The notes under the pieces: generated by a model
The model's database searches: none
Seen by the model: the letters and a program-made list of their open reading frames with translations, nothing else
What the model was told of the DNA's origin: nothing
Translations under genes and position numbers: made by a program
In this document: piece after piece, positions 18,533-27,472 of the stretch
Position numbering within the stretch: the stretch's first letter is position 1
Layout of the letters: every line of letters starts with the position of its first letter
From: Caldilineaceae bacterium SB0662_bin_25
GTDB taxonomy: Bacteria > Chloroflexota > Anaerolineae > Caldilineales > Caldilineaceae
Direction: 5' to 3'
NCBI GenBank assembly: GCA_009840225.1
Contig: VXOE01000034.1
Location: 1-48,346 of the forward strand
Length of the DNA: 48,346 nucleotides

Positions 18533-19983
18533 GATTCACTCAAGGGAGATTCCGCGAAAGCTTCAAGTTAGATGCGCCTCATATGGAACTAAGTTGCTTG
18601 TCTGAGCCAGAGCTATCATTTGCCGATGGTACTACTCATACCAATCCTAAAGTCGGGATTCCGCTATATGGACCGAAGTCCTTAAATACTTCTCGTCACA
18701 AGAACGAAATTCATGTTGGATTTGTTGGAGAAGCTGGGGCAATAGAGAATGTCTTGAAATTCATTGACGATTGTGCTGCTGGTGCGAAGGCTGAAGAGAT
18801 CGACAACGGATCGATGCCTTTTCCTGGTATATCGCCAGAAGTCGGGTACAGATTTGAAATAGTATCTTCAGATGAAACCATCGAAAAAATTACAAATGCT
18901 GAACGAGAAGAAATATTAAGTAGCTCGAATCCTGGAGACCAATTCTCAGGGATGCTCACTCTGGTTGAAGATAAGGTTAGGATTCTGTGCGAAAAGGATC
19001 ATCCTGTCGACTATATTTTTATTGTCTTGACTGAGGACATTTACAAGAAGCTGCGAGTCGTCGACGCAATTGATCCCATATCGGGTAAGGGTGGTGTGCA
19101 GAGGGATTTTCGCCGTGCGCTTAAAGCTCGCTTGATGATATATCAGAAGCCAACACAAATCATCAGAGAGTCTACAACGGGATATATAACTACTGATCGT
19201 AATTTGCAGGATTTGGCAACACGTTCTTGGAACATTGTAACAGGAATGTACTTCAAAGTTGGAGGTCTTCCTTGGGGGCCTGTTGGGTTAGAACCAGCTA
19301 CATGTTTTGTAGGGATTAGTTTTTTTCGTCCACTCGGGGAACCAAGATACATGCGGGCAAGCATTGCGCAAGCATTTAATGAGCATGGTGATGGGCTTGT
19401 CCTTCGAGGGCAGAAGTTTAGATGGGACGATGAGTTAGGGAAATCCCCCAATATGCCTTCTCATTTGGCCGAGCAATTGGTCCGGGAAGTGTTGGTGAGA
19501 TACAAGATGGAGTGCAAGCAACTCCCTCGGCGGGTCGTTATTCACAAGTCATCTCGATACACACCCGATGAGAGAGAAGGTTTCAAAGAAGCTCTCACGG
19601 ACATTCCTGAAGTAGATCTGGTGACTGTCAGTTCTTCGGGAGATTTTCGACTGTTTCGAGAAGGAGAATATCCTCCTCTTCGAGGCACCTTGATGCATAT
19701 CGGAGACAACTATCTCTTGTATGCCACGGGATACATACCTGGACTGAAGAAATATCCGCACGGACATGTCCCAGCCCCTCTTCGAATCGTAGATCATTAC
19801 GGCGACACTACAAAAGCGCAGTTGCTGACTGAAATTCTTAGTCTAACAAAGATGAATTGGAATACGGCGAATGTTGATGGAGTTTTTCCTATCACACTGC
19901 GGTTCGCCCGATTAGTCGGTGAAATCCTTCGAGAGATTCCTCCAGATAGAGAGCCAAATCCGAAATACTCATACTACATGTAA
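18529..19983 (+). CDS. Short prokaryotic Argonaute (MID-PIWI), predicted catalytically inactive
   Basis: 484 aa; MID-like LQDLATRSWNIVTGMYFKVGGLPWG; PIWI-like CFVGISFFRPL...LPRRVVIHKSSRYTPDEREGFKEAL...GTLMHIGDNYLLYATGYIPG...PAPLRIVDHYGD...EILSLTKMNWNTANVDGVFPITLRFARLVGEIL. Confidence 0.88.
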   Translation: MRFTQGRFRESFKLDAPHMELSCLSEPELSFADGTTHTNPKVGIPLYGPKSLNTSRHKNEIHVGFVGEAGAIENVLKFIDDCAAGAKAEEIDNGSMPFPGISPEVGYRFEIVSSDETIEKITNAEREEILSSSNPGDQFSGMLTLVEDKVRILCEKDHPVDYIFIVLTEDIYKKLRVVDAIDPISGKGGVQRDFRRALKARLMIYQKPTQIIRESTTGYITTDRNLQDLATRSWNIVTGMYFKVGGLPWGPVGLEPATCFVGISFFRPLGEPRYMRASIAQAFNEHGDGLVLRGQKFRWDDELGKSPNMPSHLAEQLVREVLVRYKMECKQLPRRVVIHKSSRYTPDEREGFKEALTDIPEVDLVTVSSSGDFRLFREGEYPPLRGTLMHIGDNYLLYATGYIPGLKKYPHGHVPAPLRIVDHYGDTTKAQLLTEILSLTKMNWNTANVDGVFPITLRFARLVGEILREIPPDREPNPKYSYYM

Positions 19984-20004
19984 GCAAGCACAGCTTCACT
20001 TTAT

Positions 20005-20856
20005 TTGACCACTTCGCACTCTTGGAACTCGTCACCACTGGAGAAAAACGTACAATTGACAAGAGGTCCTAAACGAATTAACCGCCCGAGTATCACCTAC
20101 CACTCTCACATATATGACTTGGCCATGAGAGCATCTGGCGAGGCAATGGCTCTCGGGCTGGAACTGTCACGGTATGTGGCCGACCATCCCACTTCAAGCG
20201 ACAGAGACGATTCAAGGCAGGAATTGGGGAGTTTACATAATCGGGCCGCGACTTTGAGACAGGCCGTTGACAAACTACTGTCGGCTCTCCCTCCTGATGC
20301 GGGCATCAATTTACACTCTTTGAGAAGGCACCTCAATTGGATTGATCGCCGGCTGGAAGAGAATGCCCCTTCGTTATGCGTGCAGGATCCAATTGACATT
20401 GTGCGCAGCGACATACCAGGAGTCCTCAAACAATTTGACAAATGGTATGCCAGTCAATCGGGCCTTGATCAAGACCTCAGCGCCCGGCTCAAGCCATTCA
20501 TAGAATCGGGGCAACTGGATGCCGCGGTCAGAGCGGCATGGCCCATTTTCAAGACGAGGATGGTCGATCGGTTTGGTATTTCCGAGGCGGTCGACGGTCA
20601 CAAGCTCGTTGTTGCGATATTTGGTCCCAACGGCGCCACGGCAGGACGGTTGCCGGACGAAAAACGCGAAGGGTATCTGAACCTTTTCAAGGGGCTATAC
20701 GCACTCAGCCGCAACCCGCTATCGCACAATGACATTCGTCCCAACCCGGCTGAGGCAGAAGCTGCTCTCTTGTTGATCAGCACCACACTAACGAAGGTCG
20801 AGAAACTTCCAGCCGAGAAGCGTCCCTCGAAGGAAGGAGCGGGGGTCACTTCTTGA
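20005..20856 (+). CDS. TIGR02391/Ymh-type HEPN-like protein
   Basis: C-terminal GYLNLFKGLYALSRNPLSHND (RNxxxH) as in Hypoth_Ymh proteins; stop overlaps the hsdS start. Confidence 0.75.
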   Translation: MTTSHSWNSSPLEKNVQLTRGPKRINRPSITYHSHIYDLAMRASGEAMALGLELSRYVADHPTSSDRDDSRQELGSLHNRAATLRQAVDKLLSALPPDAGINLHSLRRHLNWIDRRLEENAPSLCVQDPIDIVRSDIPGVLKQFDKWYASQSGLDQDLSARLKPFIESGQLDAAVRAAWPIFKTRMVDRFGISEAVDGHKLVVAIFGPNGATAGRLPDEKREGYLNLFKGLYALSRNPLSHNDIRPNPAEAEAALLLISTTLTKVEKLPAEKRPSKEGAGVTS

Positions 20857-22211
20857 TTGCAAATCTCCCACCCTACTCTGCCTACAAGCCCTCTGGCGTC
20901 GAATGGCTTGACGATGTGCCAGCGCAATGGGAGGTGCGTCCACTCAAACACTGGGTGGGAATAAATGAGACGGTCTTATCCGAAGCAACCGATTCTGACT
21001 TTGGTTTTGATTATTTGGAAATCGGCGCAGTCAGCGCCGGTGTGCTGACTGATGAACCTCGTCGAATCCGCTTCGGAGACGCACCGTCTCGAGCCAGACG
21101 CGTAGTAAGTAGAGGAGACACAATCGTTTCAACAGTGCGCTCTTACCTGAAAGCGGTATGGTTCGCAAATGAAACGGATAGTGTTCTGATTTGTTCAACA
21201 GGATTTGCAGTTCTTACGCCACGTCAGGGGACTATTCCCCAATACGTAGGCTATTTGGTTCAGAGTTGTTCATTTATCGATCAAATGACAGCTGAATCAG
21301 TTGGAATTGCCTATCCCGCCATTTCTGAAGGCAGGTTCAGTTCATCTCGCGTTTGTATCCCTCCCCTCGCCGAACAGCGCGCCATCGCCCGCTACCTAGA
21401 CCACGTGGACCGGCGTATCCAGCGCTACATTGAGGCCAAGGAGAAGCTGATCGCGCTACTGCAGGAGGCCCGCCAAGCCACTATCCAGCGGGCCGTCACG
21501 CGTGGTCTTGACCCCGGCGTTCCTCTCAAGCCTTCCGGCGTCGACTGGCTGGGGGATGTGCCCGCGCATTGGGAGGTGCGGCGGCTCCGGACTCTTGGCG
21601 AAGCGATAATCGGCCTTACCTATTCCCCGCAAGATGTCGTGGACGAAGAAGAAGGGACTCTCGTTCTGCGGGCTTCTAACATTTCTGAGGGGAGGATTGT
21701 GTACGGGGATAATGTTTATGTCAGATGTTCAGTACCTGACCGGCTTGTTGCTCAAGTTGGTGACATTCTCATCTGTTCCAGAAGCGGTAGCCGAGCATTG
21801 ATAGGAAAGAATGCCAGGATTGATTCAGCTTTGTCCGGGGCAACATTCGGTGCATTCATGACCATCTTTAGAAGCAAGCACAATGACTACCTACACTGTA
21901 TCTTCAATTCCAAACTGTTTGAATATCAGTCCGGTGCATTCCTCACTTCCACTATCAACCAACTTACCCTGGGCATCCTCAACAACTTCAAGATTCCGTG
22001 GCCCCCTCTCGCGGAACAGAAGGAGATAGCCGCCCACGTCGACAAAACCACCGCCGGCATTGACGCGGCCATCGACAACGCCCGACGCCAAGTCGGGTTT
22101 ATGATCGAATACCGTGCCAGCCTGATCGCGCACGTGGTCACCGGCAAGCTGGATGTGCGCGCCGCGGCCGAGCACCTGCCGCAAGAAGCTCGCGAGCTGG
22201 CGGTCAGTTGA
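20853..22211 (+). CDS. hsdS: Type I restriction-modification specificity subunit
   Basis: Two TRD/central-repeat halves: KPSGVEWLDDVPAQWEVRPLK and KPSGVDWLGDVPAHWEVRRL; PPLAEQRAIARYLD and PPLAEQKEIAAHVD. Confidence 0.97.
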   Translation: MIANLPPYSAYKPSGVEWLDDVPAQWEVRPLKHWVGINETVLSEATDSDFGFDYLEIGAVSAGVLTDEPRRIRFGDAPSRARRVVSRGDTIVSTVRSYLKAVWFANETDSVLICSTGFAVLTPRQGTIPQYVGYLVQSCSFIDQMTAESVGIAYPAISEGRFSSSRVCIPPLAEQRAIARYLDHVDRRIQRYIEAKEKLIALLQEARQATIQRAVTRGLDPGVPLKPSGVDWLGDVPAHWEVRRLRTLGEAIIGLTYSPQDVVDEEEGTLVLRASNISEGRIVYGDNVYVRCSVPDRLVAQVGDILICSRSGSRALIGKNARIDSALSGATFGAFMTIFRSKHNDYLHCIFNSKLFEYQSGAFLTSTINQLTLGILNNFKIPWPPLAEQKEIAAHVDKTTAGIDAAIDNARRQVGFMIEYRASLIAHVVTGKLDVRAAAEHLPQEARELAVS

Positions 22212-22500
22212 CGACGAAGCCCGCAAACCCGTACACTTGCGCACAGTCCGATTCCACCACTTTATCGACCTCAAGGTTGTTATGTTCGAGCCGGGCGGCG
22301 GACCGTCAGACGAGCGAATCAATCAAACAGAGGGTGTGCCCAAGATGACTGCGGGCCGGGCCGCGCCGGCCGGCCTGATGGACCGCTATACACGCGCGCT
22401 GCTGGACCCGTTCGTGACCCTGCTGGAGGTGCACAAGCTCCTGTATTTCATGCAGGCGTCCGGCGAGCCGCTGGGGCTCAGGTACCGGAAGGCGGCCTAA
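22212..22500 (+). pseudogene. darG: DarG (macrodomain antitoxin) internal fragment
   Basis: FIDLKVVMFEPGGGPSDERINQTEGVPKMTAGRAAPAGLMDRYTRALLDPFVTLLEVHKLLYFMQASGEPLGLRYRKA ends exactly at the IS boundary; no 5' macrodomain and no darT seen. Confidence 0.75.
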
Positions 22501-23324
22501 GAAGCTGTTTGAAAAGAGTCAATTGGTGCCAGGCGGCGTACCATGAGACGACTCATAGCGATATGGATCAAGGCGACACTGCTTTCGGACAGTCGTTCAT
22601 AGTCTTTGCAGAGGCGACGATTGAGGCCAAGCCAAGCGAAGGTGCGTTCCACCACCCAACGACGGGGCAATACGGAGAAACCCTTTTGCTCTTGCGGGCG
22701 CAGGACAGGTTGGAGGCGAAAGCGAAAAGGCTGCGCAACCCATCTCTGCAAAGAGCCGCGATGGGCGCCGTCAACCCAGATGAGACGCAGTTTCCGGCCG
22801 AAACCGCAGTCTCGTCTGAGCAGTTGCCGTGCCCCATCGCGGTCAGGCAGGTCGGCAGCAGTGACCAGGACGGCCAATGTGAGTCCCAGCGTATCGACGA
22901 GAAGATGCCGTTTCCGTCCTGTGATGCGTCTGCCGCCATCGCAGCCTCGCACACCTGCCGGTGTATGGCCAGTCTTGACTGTCTGACTGTCGATACTGCC
23001 AGCCGTTGGATGCTTGTGTCGTCCGACTCGATGACGAACCCGCACTCTGAGCGTGTCGTGCAACCTGCGCCAGGCGCCATCGTCCCGCCACTGCCTGAAG
23101 TAGGTGTAAACGCTCTGCCACGGCGGAAAGTCACTCGGCAGCATCCGCCACTGGATGCCACCCACAGTCAGGTAGAGCATGGCATCAACCACCAGGCGCA
23201 TATCCAGGCTGCGTGGTCGCCCACCCGGTTTGGCTGCGGGAATCAGATGCTGGATAATAGACCACTGGCTGTCAGTCAAATCTGTTGGGTATCGTTTTGT
23301 TTTCACAAAAACTACGTATCCCAT
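22497..23324 (-). CDS. IS5-family transposase (DDE)
   Basis: RYPTDLTDSQWSIIQHLIPAAKPGGRPRSLDMRLVVDAMLYLTVGGIQWRMLPSDFPPWQSVYTYFRQW...SIDSQTVKTG...RRWVVERTFAWLGLNRRLCKDYE. Confidence 0.97.
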   Translation of the reverse strand: MGYVVFVKTKRYPTDLTDSQWSIIQHLIPAAKPGGRPRSLDMRLVVDAMLYLTVGGIQWRMLPSDFPPWQSVYTYFRQWRDDGAWRRLHDTLRVRVRHRVGRHKHPTAGSIDSQTVKTGHTPAGVRGCDGGRRITGRKRHLLVDTLGLTLAVLVTAADLPDRDGARQLLRRDCGFGRKLRLIWVDGAHRGSLQRWVAQPFRFRLQPVLRPQEQKGFSVLPRRWVVERTFAWLGLNRRLCKDYERLSESSVALIHIAMSRLMVRRLAPIDSFQTAS

Positions 23325-23363
23325 AATTTGGCCGACAGCCTTTACTTTTCAAACAGCCTCTTA
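22498..23363 (-). mobile_element. IS5-family insertion sequence
   Basis: Terminal inverted repeats TAAGAAGCTGTTTGAAAAG (22498..22516) and revcomp TAAGAGGCTGTTTGAAAAG (23345..23363) flank a transposase ORF. Confidence 0.9.
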
Positions 23364-23447
23364 GACGCATAGGGAAACGCGAAGCTTGTTGCTAGTCCGG
23401 CGAGGTAAGCCTTTCTATCCAGAAGACATGGATCGGTGGGGTCGCAG

Positions 23448-24854
23448 ATGTTGACACCCGAACAAGCAATACCTCTCACTGCCTCCGGCGAGTCCGAGAC
23501 GCTGGAGTTCAAGAGCACTACAGGCGCGCGCCGGGAGGCGGCCATGACGGTGTGCGCCTTCCTGAACCAGGACGGCGGGCAGGTGTTGTTCGGCGTAACA
23601 CCGGTCGGGGCCGTGGTGGGGCAGCAGGTCGGCGAGCACACCATCGAGGAGTTGAGCGCCGAGCTGCAGCGCATCGAGCCTCCGGCGTTCCCGACAGTGG
23701 AAAGGGTCCCCGTGGACGGCGGCCGGGAGGTCATCATAGTGACCGCTGCCCAGGGCGCGTCGAGACCGTATACCTATCGAGGCAGCGCCTACCGGCGGGT
23801 CGGGAACACCACTCTGGCAATGTCCGCCGACGAGTACAACCGGATGCTCTTCGAGCGGATGCATAGCGAACAGCGCTGGGAGAACCAGCCCGCCGGGTGG
23901 TCAGTCGACGATCTCGACGCGGCCGAGATTCGACGGACGGTCGCGGAGGCGGTCCGGCGCGGGCGACTTGAGGAGCCTGCAGGTGGAGACCCGTCCGACC
24001 TGCTGCGGGGACTCGGTCTGCTGCGTGACGGGGTGCTCCTTCGGGCGGCGGCGGTGCTGTTCGGCAGTTCGGAGCGGCTGGAGGTCGAGATGCCGCAGTG
24101 CCTGCTGCGCGTCGCCCGCTTCCGCGGGACCGACCGGATGGAGTTCCTGGACAATCGCCAATTCAACGGCAACGCGTTCACGCTCCTCGCGAGCGCAGAG
24201 CGGTTCCTGCGCGACACACTGCCCATCGCCGGGCGGTTCGAGCAGGACCGCTTCGAGCGGATCGACGAGCCGCTGTATCCGCCCCTGGCCACGCGCGAGG
24301 CGCTGGCGAACGCCCTGTGCCACCGCGACTACTCCATCGGCGGCGGCTCGGTTGGCATAGCGATCTACGACGACCGGCTGGAAATCAGTTCCTCCGGCTC
24401 CCTGCACTTCGGCCTGACGCCAGAGAAGCTGTTCGAGCCGCATGAGTCAAGGCCGTGGAACCCGTTGATCGCCCGCACCTTCTACCGGCGCGGGATTATC
24501 GAGGAGTGGGGTAGCGGAACACTTAAGATGGCAGACTTGGCGAGCAGGGCCGGGCTCCCGGTCCCGGAGATCGACGATGACGGCGGGGCTGTCACTGTGC
24601 GGTTCCGGCGCGGTCAGTTCGTTCCGCTGCCGACCCCTGGCGGCATAAGCGAGGCTGAAGCGCGGCGGGAGATGATACTCGCGCTGCTGGACAGAACGAG
24701 GGATGGTTTGACGCGCCGTGAGCTTCATGCGCGTTTGGGTTCTGGCGTGACTGAACGGCAGGTGCGGAGGGCGCTTGAGGAGTTGAGGGACAGAGGGTTG
24801 ATCATCTCCACAAATCGCGGGCCGTTGACGCGCTGGAAGCAGCGGGCGCGATAG
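23448..24854 (+). CDS. AlbA/Schlafen-type (AlbA_2) ATP-binding protein with C-terminal HTH
   Basis: GESETLEFKSTTGARREAAMTVCAFLNQDGGQVLFGV...; HRDYSIGGGSVGIAIYDDRLEISSSGSL...NPLIARTFYRRGIIEEWGSGTLKM. Confidence 0.93.
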   Translation: MLTPEQAIPLTASGESETLEFKSTTGARREAAMTVCAFLNQDGGQVLFGVTPVGAVVGQQVGEHTIEELSAELQRIEPPAFPTVERVPVDGGREVIIVTAAQGASRPYTYRGSAYRRVGNTTLAMSADEYNRMLFERMHSEQRWENQPAGWSVDDLDAAEIRRTVAEAVRRGRLEEPAGGDPSDLLRGLGLLRDGVLLRAAAVLFGSSERLEVEMPQCLLRVARFRGTDRMEFLDNRQFNGNAFTLLASAERFLRDTLPIAGRFEQDRFERIDEPLYPPLATREALANALCHRDYSIGGGSVGIAIYDDRLEISSSGSLHFGLTPEKLFEPHESRPWNPLIARTFYRRGIIEEWGSGTLKMADLASRAGLPVPEIDDDGGAVTVRFRRGQFVPLPTPGGISEAEARREMILALLDRTRDGLTRRELHARLGSGVTERQVRRALEELRDRGLIISTNRGPLTRWKQRAR

Positions 24855-25039
24855 GGGCGCGATGGGAGTCAGACAGGGGGCCGATAGGGGCGCGATGGGA
24901 GGCCTATTGGAGCGCAGATGGGGGCGAAACAGGGTCCACAGCCATGACTGAGCTGAAGATCACTGAGGCCATCACCGTCCAGTTTCCGATGGTACAGTTC
25001 CGGGCGCGGAGTGGAAGGTCTCGTCTGCAGGATGGTGAA

Positions 25040-25063
25040 GGGCGCCCACAAGGGGCGCCCCAC
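25040..25063 (-). repeat. R1 REP-like hairpin (minus orientation)
   Basis: Revcomp GTGGGGCGCCCCTTGTGGGCGCCC. Confidence 0.7.
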
Positions 25064-25165
25064 AGGCGGCTGCGCTGGGTATCAGCCGCCGGGCGGCGGT
25101 CCGCCGGCTCGCAGATGCGCCAGTTCCTTTACAGATTTTGCCCGTTATGCTAGGATTTGTTTCCG

Positions 25166-25315
25166 TAGGGGTTACCCCTAGTTAACCCTTATGTCTTAAT
25201 CTCGCCTGCCGGCCGCCAGCCGGTGCCCAAGGCCCGCCAACCGGCGGGCTTTGCGGTTTTTTGGGGTTTGATCTCTTTTTGCGATCTGTTACCATGGGCG
25301 GTGAGATTAAGACAT
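25166..25315. promoter_or_regulatory. Dyad-rich control region: TAGGGGT-T-ACCCCTA palindrome, 13-bp inverted repeat ATGTCTTAATCTC/GAGATTAAGACAT, and internal terminator-like hairpin
   Basis: Palindrome 25166..25180; IR arms 25191..25203 and 25303..25315; GCCCGCCAACCGGCGGGC...GGTTTTTTGGGG between them. Confidence 0.5.
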
Positions 25316-25423
25316 CGCCCTGGCAGGCGACGATAGACTAGGAAAGCCCCGTGCTATATCTTCGCATCCCTACATCTTCGGACCTTACCTGCCTGCCGCG
25401 GCCGACCAGCTGTGGAGGCAGAG

Positions 25424-26410
25424 ATGACCTACCGTTACCGCCAGGTAATTGAAGAGGGCGGCGGCCTGACCTATCTTCGCCACGAGTTTGGCCTGTCCCC
25501 GTCGGAACTGTTTGTACTGGACAACCTGATCAAGCACGACCACCCCCGGCATGGTTGTTTCCCCAAGCAGGAGACGATCGCGCACGAGACCGGTCTACCT
25601 CTGCGCACCGTCAAAGCGGCGCTGAAAAGGCTGGCGGGCAAAGGCCTGATCGAGAGGGAAAAGCTGCCTTACACGGACTCCAGAGGCCGGAAGCGACCGG
25701 GGAAGATACACCACTACCGCTTTGCCGACGATGTTTCCTATGCATGCATTCTGGCGTGGGAGCGGTTCAAAGGCGAACGTGAGGAAGCGCTTACCGAAGC
25801 CATGATCGAGGAGATTGAAACCGAGCTTGATCGGTGCAGAAACGACACCAATCGGGCAGATGAATCGGTCCCTGCCGCGCCTGATAGATGCAGAAACGGC
25901 ACCAATCGGGAAAGTGAAGTTATCGCTGCCGTGCCCGATAGGTGCAAGAACGGCACCCATATTGGTGCAAAAGCGGCACCTGTAGGCAGGTGCAGGAATG
26001 GCACCCGGGCAGGTGCAGAAACGGCACTTGAGAAGTTAGAAGTAGAAGTAGCAAGTAAGAATGGGAAGAGAGATTCGCGATCCGCGGCGGCTGGCGCCGC
26101 TGTGGAGAGATTGTCTATGGATGCTGTTGGGTCAGGGAATGGAGGAGCGGTGCCAGCGCAAAAGGGGGAGCCGGTTCCGGAAGGGAAGCGCTGCGCATGC
26201 GGCGGGGAGATACCGCCGGAGAAGGCGGATACGCGTGACGAGTGCCGCGATTGCTACACTGCGCGGGTGCGGCGCGAAGAGAAGGAACGCAGGGCGGAAA
26301 AGGATGAGCAGAGACGGCTCGGCTTCCTGGAGGGGCGGGACAGGGGCCGGCCGCAACGCGGTCTGTTCAGTAGGGGCGAGGCGACTGGCCCGCTGCCGGC
26401 CGGGGGCTGA
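25424..26410 (+). CDS. Winged-helix, replication-initiator-like protein with iteron-encoded linker and C-terminal zinc ribbon
   Basis: HTH_36-like CFPKQETIAHETGLPLRTVKAALKRLAGKGLIERE; RCRNGT repeats; CACGGEIPPEKADTRDECRDCYTARVRREEKER. Confidence 0.65.
   Translation: MTYRYRQVIEEGGGLTYLRHEFGLSPSELFVLDNLIKHDHPRHGCFPKQETIAHETGLPLRTVKAALKRLAGKGLIEREKLPYTDSRGRKRPGKIHHYRFADDVSYACILAWERFKGEREEALTEAMIEEIETELDRCRNDTNRADESVPAAPDRCRNGTNRESEVIAAVPDRCKNGTHIGAKAAPVGRCRNGTRAGAETALEKLEVEVASKNGKRDSRSAAAGAAVERLSMDAVGSGNGGAVPAQKGEPVPEGKRCACGGEIPPEKADTRDECRDCYTARVRREEKERRAEKDEQRRLGFLEGRDRGRPQRGLFSRGEATGPLPAGG
25833..26028 (+). repeat. Six intragenic 17-bp iteron-like repeats GGTGCAGAAACGGCACC
   Basis: Copies start at 25833, 25887, 25941, 25964, 25989, 26012; each has GGTGC...GCACC dyad character. 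Confidence 0.85.
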
Positions 26411-26418
26411 ACAGGGGA

Positions 26419-26443
26419 GGGCACCCGCAAGGGGCGCCCCTAC
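26419..26443 (-). repeat. R1 REP-like hairpin (minus orientation)
   Basis: Revcomp GTAGGGGCGCCCCTTGCGGGTGCCC. Confidence 0.7.
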
Positions 26444-26567
26444 AGATCAGGCAGCCTGATCGCGCGCGTGGTTACCGGTGAGCTGGATGTGCGGGCGACG
26501 GCCGAGCGGGACCGGCACGGAACTGTCTTGACAGTAAGGATATACTCAAGAAGCAAGGCAAGGGCGT

Positions 26568-26861
26568 ATGAAGAAGAGGAATTTTGAATTGACAGAGAAG
26601 CAGCGCGCTATGCTCAAGGCGCTGGAAGAGATGCCTGACGACCGGATCGACACGAGCGACATTCCCGAAGTGCTTGACTGGTCGAACGCGCGGCGCGGTG
26701 TCTTCTACCGTCCCGTGAAGCAGCAGATCACGTTGCGTATCGACGCGGACATCATCGCATGGTTCAAGGCTCGCGCCGAGGGCAGCCGCGGCTACCAGAC
26801 CGACATCAACCGCGCTCTGCGCCGGCACGTTGAGCGCTGCGAAAGGGAGATGACCAGATGA
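26568..26861 (+). CDS. BrnA-like antitoxin
   Basis: KQQITLRIDADIIAWFKARAEGSRGYQTDINRALRRHVE. Confidence 0.8.
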   Translation: MKKRNFELTEKQRAMLKALEEMPDDRIDTSDIPEVLDWSNARRGVFYRPVKQQITLRIDADIIAWFKARAEGSRGYQTDINRALRRHVERCEREMTR

Positions 26862-27085
26862 CTGACTGGGAATCGTGCAAGGCTGTCGAACGGAACCCGG
26901 GTAAACTCGGGGGGGCCTGGGTGTTTCAAGGCACGCGTGTGCCTGTGTCCGCCCTGTTTGAGAATCTTCGTGACGGCGCCACCGTTGAGCAGTTTCTGGC
27001 GTGGTTTCCCGGTGTTGAGAAATGGATGGTCGAAGCTGCACTGGAGCACGAAGTGAAAGCCTTGACAGCGTCAGCTCGTCCATGA
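26858..27085 (+). CDS. DUF433 (VapB-like) antitoxin
   Basis: VERNPGKLGGAWVFQGTRVPVSALFENLRDGATVEQFLAWFPGVEKWMVEAALEH. Confidence 0.88.
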   Translation: MTDWESCKAVERNPGKLGGAWVFQGTRVPVSALFENLRDGATVEQFLAWFPGVEKWMVEAALEHEVKALTASARP

Positions 27086-27399
27086 AGATTCTATTTGATC
27101 AGGGGACGCCGGCCCCCCTGCGCCGGTATCTGGTCGGGCATTCGGTGGATACCGCCTATGAACGAGGATGGTCTGACTTGCGCAACGGCGATCTGCTGGC
27201 AAGAGCCGAGATGGATGGGTACGAACTACTGATCACTACAGATCAAAACATGCGGTACCAGCAGAATCTTTCCGGAAGCCGTTTGGGGATTCTCGTTCTG
27301 CTTTCGACTTCGTGGCCGCGTATCCAACTGCGAATTGGGGATGTTCAGGCCGTTGTCGATGGGATGCAGCCCGGGGCCTATAGGGAAGTTCCCATCTAG
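27082..27399 (+). CDS. DUF5615 PIN-like toxin
   Basis: MKILFDQGTPAPLRRYLVGHSVDTAYERGWSDLRNGDLLARAEMDGYELLITTDQNMRYQQNL; ATGA overlap with the DUF433 gene. Confidence 0.88.
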   Translation: MKILFDQGTPAPLRRYLVGHSVDTAYERGWSDLRNGDLLARAEMDGYELLITTDQNMRYQQNLSGSRLGILVLLSTSWPRIQLRIGDVQAVVDGMQPGAYREVPI

Positions 27400-27472
27400 C
27401 GTTTTGTTCAGGCTTTGCAGCCTGAATTCGGGAACCTCATTTCTATCCTTCAAAACGAGCTCAACGCCAGCC

